Shown here in pieces: positions 46,766-56,617 of a stretch of DNA of 64,000 nucleotides (position 1 is its first letter; every line of letters begins with the position of its first letter). Under the pieces are notes generated by a model. The model made no database searches and was not told where the DNA came from. It was given only the letters and a program-made list of their open reading frames with translations. A program made the position numbers and the translations under genes. This DNA is from an uncultured Algibacter sp. (lineage in GTDB: Bacteria > Bacteroidota > Bacteroidia > Flavobacteriales > Flavobacteriaceae). The stretch lies in the NCBI RefSeq assembly GCF_947490405.1, contig NZ_CANLGU010000001.1:248001-312000 (forward strand), in the 5' to 3' direction.

Positions 46766-49700
46766 TTATTCAGTAAATTTAGAAGCATATTTAGAAGGTG
46801 TTTCCCCAAACTTTTTCTGAAAAGATTTACTGAAATATTTAGGGTCTTTATACCCTACTTTATAACTTATTTGAGATATATTAATTTTTCCCTGCTCTAA
46901 CAGTTGAGCAGCCCGTTTCATTTTAAAATGTAAAATAAACTCATTTGGTGTAAAATTAGACCATGCTTTTATTTTGGTGAATAACATGGTTCTGCTAACA
47001 CCTAACTCTGAACAAAAATAGGCAATATCAAAGTCTACATTATCTAAATTTTCATTAACAATTTTTAATGCTTTCTTATATAACTTTTCATCGTAAGAGG
47101 ATACTAAAATATCCTCTGGTTTTAAACCATCATTAGACGTAAACTTTTCCCTTAACTTTTCTCTGGTTAGCAGCAAATTTTTCACCTTTAGTTTAAACTC
47201 ATTTATATTAAAAGGTTTACTTATGTAATCATCAGCTCCTCGCTCTAAACCATCAATTTTATAAATTAAAGATGATCTTGATGTTAATAGTATAATTGGA
47301 ATATGACTTGTTTTTAATTCTCCTTTAACTGCTGAACAAAGCTCAGTACCTGTCATCTCAGGCATAATAACATCACTAACTATTAAATCTGGATCTTCTT
47401 TCTTAGCCTTTTTTAATGCTACTTTTCCATTCTCTGCTTCAAGAACTTTATAATCGTTTTTTAAAAGATCCTTTATAAACTTTCTTAGGTCCTTGTTATC
47501 TTCAACCAATAAAACAGAAGCCTTTGTAGTTTTATTAACTAATTGAAGATCATCATCTATAATAGGAGTGTTTTCTTCTAATTGCTTTACATATTGAGAA
47601 AGATCATCACTAAACTTAAAATCTTTTAAAATTTCTGAATCATCCAAATGCCCATTACCCAACAATAATGTAACTGAAAAAATAGAACCTTGTTTATTAT
47701 TATCTCTTACAGCTATTTCACCCTTATGTAATTCAACTATATTTTTTGCAATAGATAAACCAATACCTGTACCTTTATTATAACCCTTATCTGGCTTATT
47801 ATTAGCAGCTACTTCAAAAAATCGGTCAAATATTTTTGTCTGATATTCCTTTGCTACACCTACACCAGAATCCTCTACATGAATTTTAATATCTTCTTGA
47901 GATTTTTCAACCCTAACGATAATATCACCTCCTTCTGGTGTATAACGAAATGCATTAGAAATTAGGTTATAAAATACTCGTTCAAGTTTATTACGATCGT
48001 AGTAGACTAAAATTTCATCTGCTTCAGATATGAACTCAAACTTATAATCTCCATTCTTGGCATATTCTGTAAAAGACAAGAAAATTTCTCTTAGGAATTT
48101 AATAATATTTCCTTCGGCTGCTTGGAGTTTATAGAGGTTACTTTCAAATTTCCTAAAATCCATCAATCGGTTTATCAAATGCAATAAATGACTTGCATTA
48201 TTTTCGATCACCATAAGTTTTTTGTACATTTTACTACTACCTCTATAATCTTCTAGAATTTGATTTAGAGGTCCTAATATTAAGGCTAATGGTGTCCTAA
48301 ATTCATGAGATATATTAGTAAAAAACTCTAGTTTGTTTTTATTAGCTTGCTTTGTCCTCTCTGTTTCAATATATTCTAATTGTAAGTCATGCTTTAGTTT
48401 TGTTCTTGACTTTAAAATCTTAAGAAGAAAATAGAGTGCTATCAAAATCAAAAGACCATAAAGTGTAAAAGCCCACCAAGTTCTCCATGGTGCAGGTGCC
48501 ACATCTATAGATAATTTTGTAGCAGTAGTATTCCAAATGTTATCGTTATTGGCACCTTTTACCTCAAAAATATAATTACCAGGGTTTTGAATGGTATATG
48601 AAGCCAAATTATTAGTTGTTAAATTCCAATCTTTTTCTAAGCCTTTTAATCTGTACTTATATTTATTATTACTAGAATTTATAAAATTTGGGATAGAAAA
48701 CGCAATACTAAAATTTCCTTGGGTATGTGATAAGCTAATAGATTCTGTATACGCTAGTTCTTCTTTAAAGCCGTCACTTTCCATGTCACTTTCACGAATA
48801 ATAAAGTCAGTTAAAATAACCTGTGGTACATACTTATTTGTGGTTATTTTTTTTGGATTAAAATAAGTTACACCTTGTGGTCCTCCAAAATAGAACTGGT
48901 TTTGATGTGTTTTAAAACTAGCGTTGTTATTAAACTCATTACTTATTAAACCATCTGTTTGATTATATAGTTGTACTTTTTCATTCTTATAGTTATAATG
49001 TATTACTCCTTGATTTGTACTTATCCATAAATGATTTTTATATTCTTCAAGAACACTGTGAACAGCAGATATCTTCGTATTATTTAACTCTAAATTAATT
49101 GACTTAAATTTACTACCATCATACTTAAAGAGCCCTTTAGATTTAGTACCAACCCATAAATTTTTCAAGCTATCTTCATAAACACATAAAATATCATCAC
49201 CATACTGAAGTTTTTCATCATAAAAAAAAGTAGATACTTTTTCGTCTTTATTAATCTTATTTAAACCTTTTTCAGTACCAACCCAAACATTATGTTTTGA
49301 ATCGATACATATTGATCTAATTAAATTACTTGATATGGCATTAGCGTCATCAAAATCATAAAATCTTTTAAACTCTTTATTTTTAATGTTATATCTAAAT
49401 ATACCTTGACCAAATGAGCCTATCCAAACATTATTGAATGTATCATTTTTTATCGCATATACACCCGTATCTTCTAAATATTCTTTTAACTTTATAGGTA
49501 TGCTTTTAGACTTAAACTTATTAGCATTCAAGTCATATACATCAAAGCCATTTTTAAAAGTTCCTATCCAAAGTTCACTTCCAATAATTTTAAGGGATTT
49601 TATGTTATTATCAGATAAATTAGAGTTGTTTTTAGAAATATATTTATACTTGTTCGCTCTTTGGTTCCATACATTTACACCTCCACCTTCAGTGCCAAAA

Positions 49701-50794
49701 AACATATCATTTTTATACTTTTCAATTGAACTAACTACGGTATAATTTAAACCTTTTCCGATTTGGTTTTGAGTGATATTACTAAAATTAGCATTAGTTT
49801 CATCCCAAATATTAACACCTCCGTAATATGTTCCTACCCAAACAGATCCTTTTTTATCTTTAAAGAGACATTTTACTGAATTTTTACTAAGCGAATTCTG
49901 TCTATCAATATCTGAATTTAAAGTTGTTATAGTCTTATCAGTATTAATAATCTTTAAACCATTATATGAACCTACCCATAAATTTTCATTATCATCAAAA
50001 AGTAATTGTCTTACATTATTAGTATTGAACGTGTTTAAATCTAAAAAATTAGTAAAATCTTCTTGTTCAAGATTGTAACTCAACACACTTTTATTTCGTG
50101 TTGCAACCAATAAATTTTCACCTAGGCCTTTAACTAAATCTTGGACAAAAAAAGTTTCACTTCCTTCTAATAGTTCAAAATTTAGCGTCTCTCTTAACCT
50201 TCCAACCTTATAAATTCCTGCTCCTGTTCCTACAAATATTTCACTATCAGAAATCTTTAAAATGGACATAACCTGTTTAGCTATTGGCTTACCAACAGTA
50301 TTCAAATAATTATTAAATTTATTAGTTGTTTTGTTAAAAATGGCCAAACCTCCAGAAGTGCCTGCCCATACCTCTCCATTTGAAAATGTCTTTACTGTCC
50401 AAATTGTATTATTTACTAATGAAGTGTTTTTTTGAGTGTGAAAATAGCGTGTAAATTTATCAGTTTTTGGATTATACTTATTTAATCCATTATAAGTACC
50501 TATCCACAAAAAACCTTCTTCATCTTCTTCAATAGATAAGATATCGTTATTACTTATTGATTTAGAATCATCTTCTTTATTTCTGTAAATGGTAAATTTT
50601 GTTCCATCATATTTATTTAATCCATCTCGTGTTCCTATCCAGATTTGACCTAACTTATCTTGATGAATAGCAATTACAGCACTTTGAGAAAGTCCATCTA
50701 ATGTTGTTAAATGAGAAAAGTTATAAGATGGTGTTTGACTAAAACAAACAGCACACAAGGAAAGATAAAGCAAGAGGGAGAAGCACCTAGACAT
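46766..50794 (-). CDS. Hybrid two-component system regulator (HTCS)
   Basis: 1342 residues. Signal peptide, then two seven-bladed Reg_prop propellers (about 25-690, repeated WIGT-DGLNKYD units), a Y_Y_Y Ig-like domain (about 700-765), one transmembrane helix (about 771-792), HisKA with NISHEFRTPL (His near 828), HATPase with NLISNAFRYTP and GTGIGLSIAK (to about 1025), a receiver with LLVEDNKDLR and LIVSDVIMPEMTG (Asp near 1138), and an AraC-type HTH (about 1245-1340) ending in YFSKSFQKKFGETPSKY. Such proteins sense periplasmic oligosaccharides and activate the adjacent SusCD operon, here SusC no. 3. It reads leftward after the TRAP genes across a 370-bp gap. Confidence 0.96.
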   Translation of the reverse strand: MSRCFSLLLYLSLCAVCFSQTPSYNFSHLTTLDGLSQSAVIAIHQDKLGQIWIGTRDGLNKYDGTKFTIYRNKEDDSKSISNNDILSIEEDEEGFLWIGTYNGLNKYNPKTDKFTRYFHTQKNTSLVNNTIWTVKTFSNGEVWAGTSGGLAIFNKTTNKFNNYLNTVGKPIAKQVMSILKISDSEIFVGTGAGIYKVGRLRETLNFELLEGSETFFVQDLVKGLGENLLVATRNKSVLSYNLEQEDFTNFLDLNTFNTNNVRQLLFDDNENLWVGSYNGLKIINTDKTITTLNSDIDRQNSLSKNSVKCLFKDKKGSVWVGTYYGGVNIWDETNANFSNITQNQIGKGLNYTVVSSIEKYKNDMFFGTEGGGVNVWNQRANKYKYISKNNSNLSDNNIKSLKIIGSELWIGTFKNGFDVYDLNANKFKSKSIPIKLKEYLEDTGVYAIKNDTFNNVWIGSFGQGIFRYNIKNKEFKRFYDFDDANAISSNLIRSICIDSKHNVWVGTEKGLNKINKDEKVSTFFYDEKLQYGDDILCVYEDSLKNLWVGTKSKGLFKYDGSKFKSINLELNNTKISAVHSVLEEYKNHLWISTNQGVIHYNYKNEKVQLYNQTDGLISNEFNNNASFKTHQNQFYFGGPQGVTYFNPKKITTNKYVPQVILTDFIIRESDMESDGFKEELAYTESISLSHTQGNFSIAFSIPNFINSSNNKYKYRLKGLEKDWNLTTNNLASYTIQNPGNYIFEVKGANNDNIWNTTATKLSIDVAPAPWRTWWAFTLYGLLILIALYFLLKILKSRTKLKHDLQLEYIETERTKQANKNKLEFFTNISHEFRTPLALILGPLNQILEDYRGSSKMYKKLMVIENNASHLLHLINRLMDFRKFESNLYKLQAAEGNIIKFLREIFLSFTEYAKNGDYKFEFISEADEILVYYDRNKLERVFYNLISNAFRYTPEGGDIIVRVEKSQEDIKIHVEDSGVGVAKEYQTKIFDRFFEVAANNKPDKGYNKGTGIGLSIAKNIVELHKGEIAVRDNNKQGSIFSVTLLLGNGHLDDSEILKDFKFSDDLSQYVKQLEENTPIIDDDLQLVNKTTKASVLLVEDNKDLRKFIKDLLKNDYKVLEAENGKVALKKAKKEDPDLIVSDVIMPEMTGTELCSAVKGELKTSHIPIILLTSRSSLIYKIDGLERGADDYISKPFNINEFKLKVKNLLLTREKLREKFTSNDGLKPEDILVSSYDEKLYKKALKIVNENLDNVDFDIAYFCSELGVSRTMLFTKIKAWSNFTPNEFILHFKMKRAAQLLEQGKINISQISYKVGYKDPKYFSKSFQKKFGETPSKYASKFTE

Positions 50795-51164
50795 TGAACA
50801 AAAATATGTTTTACAATCTAGTAAATATAAATAACAATACTTAGTTTACTACTCTCTGCACTAAAAAGATCATAATATACTTTTATAAAACAAGTTTTCT
50901 TCTTCTATATCAAAAACCATAAAATCGTGCTGTTATGCCTTGAATTATTGACTCTTTAATCCTCTCTTGACCAGATTTAGTATTAAACCATTTAGTATTA
51001 TAGAAAGTCTTCTCTTCCTAATACTTTAGATATACACCTCCAGATTCACTTGTTCTGGTGGCTATTTTTCCATTAAATTTATTCATAACCTATTATAAAC
51101 AAAAGCACAGTTAACTACATTATCTACAGATATTTCTAAAATGCTTGATGCATTATTCTTAAAT
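50795..51164. other. Intergenic region between the TRAP operon and the HTCS gene
   Basis: Contains the weak terminator at 51140-51154. Between about 51090 and 50910 the minus strand carries two short coding-looking pieces: a 22-codon start MNKFNGKIATRTSESGGVY and, after stops, GQERIKESIIQGITARFYGF. These may be a decayed gene remnant. No clear -33/-7 promoter for HTCS is seen beyond a TATTTTTG (50806-50799) that is too close to the ATG. Confidence 0.3.
51140..51154 (-). terminator. Weak hairpin after the TRAP large permease gene
   Basis: AATGC (51140-51144) and GCATT (51150-51154) form a short stem with a 5-base loop; the minus strand continues with TTTTAG. It lies 10 bp beyond the dctM-type stop codon and may end the uronate operon. 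The stem is only 5 bp, so this is tentative. Confidence 0.3.
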
Positions 51165-52469
51165 CTATAAATCAAAAAGTCTTGGTAACCACATAGATAT
51201 CTCTGGAATGTAAGTAATTAGAAATAGAACAATAACCATAATAAGCAAAAACGGAAGTAAAGGTTTGACGACCTGAGATACAGAAACTTTGGCTATACCA
51301 CTACCCACAAAAAGGATAGTCCCAACTGGTGGTGTACATAAACCAATACATAAATTAAGTACTAACACAATACCAAAATGCACTGGATCCATGCCTAAAG
51401 CCACCACTACTGGCAAGAAAATAGGTGTAAATATTAATACTGCCGGTGTCATATCCATAAACGTTCCTATAATTAGCAATGTTAAATTAATCACTAAGAA
51501 AATAGCGAACTTACTGCTGAATTGTTCTAATAAAAAGTTACTCATTAATTCAGGAATACTTTCAAAAGAAAACAGCCAACTCATAGCCATAGATGTACAA
51601 ATTAAAAACATAACAACCGCAGTTGTTTTAGCACTATTAAGTAATATGTTAGGAAAATTTTTAATAGTAACATCTCTGTATATTAATGCAAGTATAGCAG
51701 CATACAATACTGCAATTACTGAGGCCTCTGTAGCTGTAAAAATACCAGCAACAATTCCACCTACAACAATAACAAGCATTAATAGACTAAAAAATGCTTT
51801 TCTAAAATGATTCCATACTTCTTTTAAAGTAGCACGTTGTCCTCTTACAAATCTTCTTCTGATGGCTACAAAAACAATGTATCCTATAAGAGCCAAACCT
51901 AACAATATTCCGGGTAAATACCCTGCAATAAACAAAGCAGCTACAGATGCTGTGCCTCCACTAGCCAATGCATATACTATTAAAATATTACTTGGAGGGA
52001 TTAACAACCCTGTTGTCGAAGATGTAATATTTACAGAAGCACTAAATTCCCTTGGGTAACCTTCTTCTTCCATTCTATCAGTCATAATACTCCCAATAGC
52101 AGATGTTGCTGCAATAGCACTTCCTGATATTGCTCCAAATAACATAGACGCTAAAACATTTACATATGCTAAACCGCCAGGTAAACTAGCCACTAAAGAT
52201 TTTGCAAAGTTTATGAGCCTATTTGCTATACCTCCTTGTTTCATAATTTCACCTGCTAAAACAAAAAACGGAATAGCTAAAAGAGCAAAACTATCAATAC
52301 CAGTAGTCATACGTTGTGCTATTGTTGTTAGCCCTGGTAACCTATCAATATTTAACAACAAACTTAATGTTGTAGAAATACCAATACTGTATGCCACTGG
52401 CACTTTAAGTAACAATAAAACAAAAAAACTAGCGAATAAAACGATAATACTTATGACTTCTATACTCAT
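51165..52469 (-). CDS. TRAP transporter large permease (DctM-type)
   Basis: 434 residues, about 12 hydrophobic segments, with DctM hallmarks SIPFFVLAGEIMKQGGIA and LLIPPSNILIVYA and the C-terminal PPVGTILFVGSGIAKVS. It forms the sodium-coupled channel of a TRAP importer together with the small permease encoded 2 bp upstream. Last gene of the uronate operon. With KduI, UxaC and UxuA in the same transcript, the cargo is probably a free uronate or unsaturated uronate crossing the inner membrane. Confidence 0.95.
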   Translation of the reverse strand: MSIEVISIIVLFASFFVLLLLKVPVAYSIGISTTLSLLLNIDRLPGLTTIAQRMTTGIDSFALLAIPFFVLAGEIMKQGGIANRLINFAKSLVASLPGGLAYVNVLASMLFGAISGSAIAATSAIGSIMTDRMEEEGYPREFSASVNITSSTTGLLIPPSNILIVYALASGGTASVAALFIAGYLPGILLGLALIGYIVFVAIRRRFVRGQRATLKEVWNHFRKAFFSLLMLVIVVGGIVAGIFTATEASVIAVLYAAILALIYRDVTIKNFPNILLNSAKTTAVVMFLICTSMAMSWLFSFESIPELMSNFLLEQFSSKFAIFLVINLTLLIIGTFMDMTPAVLIFTPIFLPVVVALGMDPVHFGIVLVLNLCIGLCTPPVGTILFVGSGIAKVSVSQVVKPLLPFLLIMVIVLFLITYIPEISMWLPRLFDL

Positions 52470-52471
52470 AA

Positions 52472-52963
52472 TTAATCTGTTATTTGATTTTTAGAAATTT
52501 GTGACATGTGAATAATTGAAAACCACATGATTAAAAGCCCACTTATTGGTAAAATAGCGTATATATAACCTAAAGGTATACGCAGCGTTCCTGATAGTTG
52601 CCCCAAGTGTAATGTTGTATATACTAAATTAAAACCTCCAACAACCATTACGATTAATGCAAATAGAAAAATAAATATTTCAATAAGAATAGATACTTTC
52701 TTTTTTGTTTTGTCAGAAAATTTTCTGTAGAGAAAATCCATAGAAAGATGCTCTCGCTTAGCATTTAAATAAGCAGCCCCAAGAATAGACATCCAGATTA
52801 GCGAAAACCTAGCTAACTCTTCCGTCCATGAAAATGACGCTTTCAATACGTATCTAGAAAATACTTGGAATAACACATCAAAAACCAGAAGTGTGAATAT
52901 GATAATTAAGAATACCTCCATAAACTTAACTACTTTACTAAAAATAGAATTAGATGTACTCAT
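52472..52963 (-). CDS. TRAP transporter small permease (DctQ-type)
   Basis: 163 residues with four membrane helices and the family motif FSWTEELARFSLIWMSILGAA. It starts 4 bp after the DctP stop and ends 2 bp before the DctM start, the standard P-Q-M order with near-overlapping genes. It bridges the substrate-binding protein and the large permease. Confidence 0.94.
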   Translation of the reverse strand: MSTSNSIFSKVVKFMEVFLIIIFTLLVFDVLFQVFSRYVLKASFSWTEELARFSLIWMSILGAAYLNAKREHLSMDFLYRKFSDKTKKKVSILIEIFIFLFALIVMVVGGFNLVYTTLHLGQLSGTLRIPLGYIYAILPISGLLIMWFSIIHMSQISKNQITD

Positions 52964-52967
52964 AATA

Positions 52968-53939
52968 TTAATTAGATTTTATGTCTTTAACTAATTGGAT
53001 AAGCTCTGGGTGATCTTTCTTAAATTCCTCTAAAACTGATTTAGATTGATCTGCAAACAGTGATTTTTCAGGAATTATAATTTCTACACCAGCTTCTTTG
53101 GCAATTTTCATACTTTCATCAACAGAAGATTTCCAAAATTGTTTTTGTGCTTGCGCAGATTCATTGGCAGCTTCTTGCACCCAAGTCTTTTCTTGATCTG
53201 ATAATTTTTCCCATTGTTTTGTACCAATAAGCAAAACGTCTGGTACAGAAGAGTGTTCATCTAAAGTGTAATACTTACTTATTTCGTAATGATTAGAAGA
53301 CACAAACGATGGTGGGTTGTTTTCAGCCCCATCAACAACACCTTGTTGAATAGCTGTATATAATTCGCCATAAGCCATTGGTGTAGCTGCTCCTCCTAAA
53401 GAATTCACCATATTAATGGCCATTTGATTGTTCATTACTCTAATCTTCAAGCCTTTCAAATCTTCAGGTGTTCTTACTGCTTTATTAGAAGTATAAAAGC
53501 TTCTACTACCAGCATCATAATAACACAAACCGCGAAGCCAAAACTTTTCCCCTTTTTCTAATATAGATTTACCAACAGGTCCTTCTAAAATATCAAACAT
53601 ATGAGCCTTATCTCTAAATAAATAAGGAATTCCAAGTACGTGATATTCTGGCACAAAGTTAGACAAGGTGGCCGCACTTACTTTGGTTATTGCCACACTA
53701 CCTATTTGTAATAGTTCAAGTACCTCTCGCTCTGAACCTAATTGGGCATCAGGAAATATTTTAATAGTTAAATCGCCATTAGATTTTTGGTTTAATATCT
53801 TTTGAAATTCTACTATCCCCTTGTGTACAGGGTGTGTTTGTGGTAAAGTATGGGCTAAGTACAATACTTTTTCATCAGCATTTTGTTTACATGCAAATAA
53901 ACTTATGCATAACATTATCAACAATAGTTTATTCTTCAT
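52968..53939 (-). CDS. TRAP transporter substrate-binding protein (DctP-type), lipoprotein
   Basis: 323 residues. An N-terminal lipobox (ISLFAC, Cys17) means that the binding protein is probably tethered, unlike many free periplasmic DctP proteins. LAHTLPQTHPVHKG opens the mature protein; GLKIRVMNNQMAINMVNSLG carries the conserved ligand-binding Arg, and TPMAYGELYTAIQQGVVDGAEN is the family signature. The ligand is probably a uronate, judged from the operon. It is preceded by an 86-bp gap with a TATATTTG box that may give the transporter genes their own start. Confidence 0.94.
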   Translation of the reverse strand: MKNKLLLIMLCISLFACKQNADEKVLYLAHTLPQTHPVHKGIVEFQKILNQKSNGDLTIKIFPDAQLGSEREVLELLQIGSVAITKVSAATLSNFVPEYHVLGIPYLFRDKAHMFDILEGPVGKSILEKGEKFWLRGLCYYDAGSRSFYTSNKAVRTPEDLKGLKIRVMNNQMAINMVNSLGGAATPMAYGELYTAIQQGVVDGAENNPPSFVSSNHYEISKYYTLDEHSSVPDVLLIGTKQWEKLSDQEKTWVQEAANESAQAQKQFWKSSVDESMKIAKEAGVEIIIPEKSLFADQSKSVLEEFKKDHPELIQLVKDIKSN

Positions 53940-53982
53940 ACTAATTTTAGTTTAAAATTTATTGGTTTTAACAGGTTCAAAA

Positions 53983-53990
53983 CAAATATA
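53983..53990 (-). promoter_or_regulatory. Possible internal -7 box before the TRAP genes
   Basis: TATATTTG on the minus strand, an exact match to TAnnTTTG, 44 bp before the DctP ATG in the only sizeable gap (86 bp) of the uronate operon. No matching -33 element is visible, so it may be weak or chance. Confidence 0.3.
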
Positions 53991-54025
53991 CCAAAATGGC
54001 ATTGTCAGTTGTCTCACCTTAATTT

Positions 54026-55429
54026 TTACTTAAATTTAAAATAGTTTTTGGCATTATAATAACAAATATCCTGAACCATTTTACCTAATAATTTTATATC
54101 ATTAGGCAACAATCCTTGTTTTACATCCTCTCCAATAATGTTGCACAAAATGCGTCTAAAATATTCATGTCTTGTAAATGATAAGAAACTTCTACTATCT
54201 GTTAACATACCCACAAAACGACTTAGAAGCCCCATGTTGGACAAACAGTTTATTTGTTTTTCCATACCATCTTTTTGATCTAAAAACCACCAACCAGAAC
54301 CCCATTGCATTTTTCCTGGAACTCCTCCTTCACTATAATTTCCCATCATAGTTGCAAACACTTCGTTTTGCGATGGGTTTAAATTATAAGAAATTGTTTT
54401 TGCTAATTGATTTGTTCCATCTAGTCTGTTAAAGAGTTTAGACATAGCTTTAGCTGCTGGAAAATCTCCTATAGAATCTACTCCAGCATCTAAACCTACT
54501 TGGTTTAACAACCTATCATTGTTATTTCTTATAGCTCCTACATGAAACTGTTGCACCCATCCTTTATCGTGATACATTTTACATAATTTATCTAAGATAC
54601 AAGATGCATAAATACTAACGTCTTTATTAGATATTTCATCACCTAACAAACGTTTCTTAAAAATAATATCAGCCGCCTCCTCTGTATAATCAGCAGCATA
54701 TATTTCTTCCATTCCATAATCAGATAAACGACAACCTGCAGCATCAAAATAGTCAATTCTACTTTCTATAGCTTTTAATAAATCGCTGAGAGACTCAATA
54801 GAAAAACCAACACAACTAGATAATTTATTAATATATGTGTTAAAGTTTTCTTTTTTTATAAATAACAATGCATCTGGTCTAAACGTTGGAAAAACCTTAG
54901 TAAAGAACTCTTTCTCTGATATTTCTTTGTGATACTTTAAATCATCAATCGGATCATCTGTTGTACAGATGACTTCAACCTTCATATCTTCTAAAAGTTG
55001 AGCAGGTGTTTTATTTTCTAGAACTGTATTTGCCTTCTTGTAAATATCTTCTGCAGTATTAGGGCTAAGTAAATCATCTATCCCGAAATAGCGCTTTAAT
55101 TCCAAATGTGTCCAATGATACAAAGGGTTTCTTAAAGTATATGGCACGGTTTCAGCCCACTTTAAAAACTTTTCTTTTTTTGCAGTTGCAGAGCCTGTAA
55201 TAAAAATTTCCTCTATACCATTAGCCCGCATAGCTCTCCATTTGTAATGGTCTCCGTCTAACCAAGCATCTGTAATGTTTTTTATAGGTAAATTCTCAGC
55301 AATTTTTTGTGGTGATAAATGATTATGATAATCTAGAATGGGTAAATCCTTTGCAAAATTATGATATAACTTTTCAGCAATATCAGATTGTAAGATGAAG
55401 TTAGTTGTTATAAAATTGGCTGTTTCCAT
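54026..55429 (-). CDS. uxaC: Uronate isomerase
   Basis: 467 residues, amidohydrolase fold. LDYHNHLSPQKIAENLP supplies the metal-binding HxH; QFHVGAIRNNNDRL, GMLTDSRSFLSFTRHEYFRR and ICYYNAKNYFKF are typical of UxaC over its whole length. It converts D-glucuronate to D-fructuronate (and galacturonate to tagaturonate) in the cytoplasm. With the reductase at 60453 and UxuA at 58280, glucuronate is routed to 2-keto-3-deoxygluconate. It starts 8 bp after the DUF4861 gene. Confidence 0.96.
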   Translation of the reverse strand: METANFITTNFILQSDIAEKLYHNFAKDLPILDYHNHLSPQKIAENLPIKNITDAWLDGDHYKWRAMRANGIEEIFITGSATAKKEKFLKWAETVPYTLRNPLYHWTHLELKRYFGIDDLLSPNTAEDIYKKANTVLENKTPAQLLEDMKVEVICTTDDPIDDLKYHKEISEKEFFTKVFPTFRPDALLFIKKENFNTYINKLSSCVGFSIESLSDLLKAIESRIDYFDAAGCRLSDYGMEEIYAADYTEEAADIIFKKRLLGDEISNKDVSIYASCILDKLCKMYHDKGWVQQFHVGAIRNNNDRLLNQVGLDAGVDSIGDFPAAKAMSKLFNRLDGTNQLAKTISYNLNPSQNEVFATMMGNYSEGGVPGKMQWGSGWWFLDQKDGMEKQINCLSNMGLLSRFVGMLTDSRSFLSFTRHEYFRRILCNIIGEDVKQGLLPNDIKLLGKMVQDICYYNAKNYFKFK

Positions 55430-55437
55430 GTATTACT

Positions 55438-56616
55438 TTAATTGAAGATAACCTCTAATGGGTTATTTACTTTTTTGGTAAATGTTTCTAGATAATTATT
55501 CCACGACTCTTTAGATATAAATTCATTTGCTTTTTTCCATCCAAATCCCGCATAATATATCACTTTCCCCTCATTTACTTTAATATTAGCGTATAGATTA
55601 CTCCAATCTTTGGCAGAAGTATCAAACAATTTACTAGATATCATGTTATTGTTTGGTACTACAATTGCTGTTCCCAATTCTGAATCATCATGTGGTTCCC
55701 AGTAAGATATATATCCAGCATCTTTATTTTGTGTATCAACACCATCTTTCTCATGCAATGTTAAACCAACTTGCACACGGTCAGTTCCTAATATTTCAAC
55801 CTCAAATCTTGATAAATTACTACCATAATCTAAAGAAATATATTTTGTTTCGGAAATAGCATTACCATCAGCATCCCAATCGGCATATTCTAACATAAAA
55901 CTCGTTCTTAAAGGGCCTGTAGTAATAGTTTTCCATTTTGTAAAATTCCTAGACACATAATATGTGGTGTCTATTTGTACAGCTATTCCTCCAACACCTC
56001 TACTAACACCTACGTGAAAATTATCTAATCCATCTCCAATGTCTTGATGATACGCTCCTTTTTTCTCATCATTCCTTTTGTACCATTTGTTTATAATTGG
56101 AGTTTCTACGCGTTTTAACCATGCATCAATACCACTTGATAATGTTCCGCCTTTCACATTATCTTCTACCATTTTTTGGGCTACAGGACCAAAAGTTCTG
56201 AATGCTACTTTATTATTTTCCCAAGCATAATCGTCAGTCCTTTCTGGAACAAACCTAGAATAACAGTATTCTATTAGCTCTGGCTTTTCATCAGCATTTA
56301 CTTTAGAAAGTTTGTATTGCGCTTCAGAATTTGCTTCTATTTTAGGTTGAAACAATAACATATCAGCATTTCCATCTTGATTTGAATCTACTACTTGAGA
56401 TACCAAAACTTTATTTGTCTTAATATCTATGACACCAATATCTTCAATACTCATTCCCTCTGATAAAAGGACATCAGTTACACTAATCTCAACAGTTTCA
56501 AAACTCCTTGGTATATCCAAAGTGTTTTTTACAGTAATAATTTGTTTTGCTTCGTTCTCACAATTAAAAAACACAAAAAGAAGAATAAATAAAGCAGGTA
56601 TTGATATTGTTTTCAT
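55438..56616 (-). CDS. DUF4861 lipoprotein
   Basis: 392 residues with lipobox FVFFNC (Cys19). The mature part (ITVKNTLDIPRSFETVEIS onward) is a beta-sandwich-like DUF4861 protein, with RTFGPVAQKM, GVSRGVGGIAVQID and AGFGWKKANEF among the conserved-looking blocks. DUF4861 genes recur in loci for uronate-containing polysaccharides, yet I know of no established activity for this one. It is exported although all surrounding genes are cytoplasmic enzymes, and it is tightly packed: 1 bp after kduD and 8 bp before uxaC. A periplasmic role in preparing the uronate for the TRAP transporter is a guess. Confidence 0.8.
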   Translation of the reverse strand: MKTISIPALFILLFVFFNCENEAKQIITVKNTLDIPRSFETVEISVTDVLLSEGMSIEDIGVIDIKTNKVLVSQVVDSNQDGNADMLLFQPKIEANSEAQYKLSKVNADEKPELIEYCYSRFVPERTDDYAWENNKVAFRTFGPVAQKMVEDNVKGGTLSSGIDAWLKRVETPIINKWYKRNDEKKGAYHQDIGDGLDNFHVGVSRGVGGIAVQIDTTYYVSRNFTKWKTITTGPLRTSFMLEYADWDADGNAISETKYISLDYGSNLSRFEVEILGTDRVQVGLTLHEKDGVDTQNKDAGYISYWEPHDDSELGTAIVVPNNNMISSKLFDTSAKDWSNLYANIKVNEGKVIYYAGFGWKKANEFISKESWNNYLETFTKKVNNPLEVIFN

Positions 56617-56617
56617 T

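Noticed and set aside
50799-50806. TATTTTTG as the HTCS promoter -7 box.
   Set aside because: It ends 4 bases before the ATG, too close for a transcript carrying the full start region, and lacks a -33 partner.
51289-51810. A 173-codon open frame on the plus strand.
   Set aside because: Antisense to the DctM-type permease; its low-complexity, threonine/isoleucine-rich product is what the complement of a membrane protein gives.
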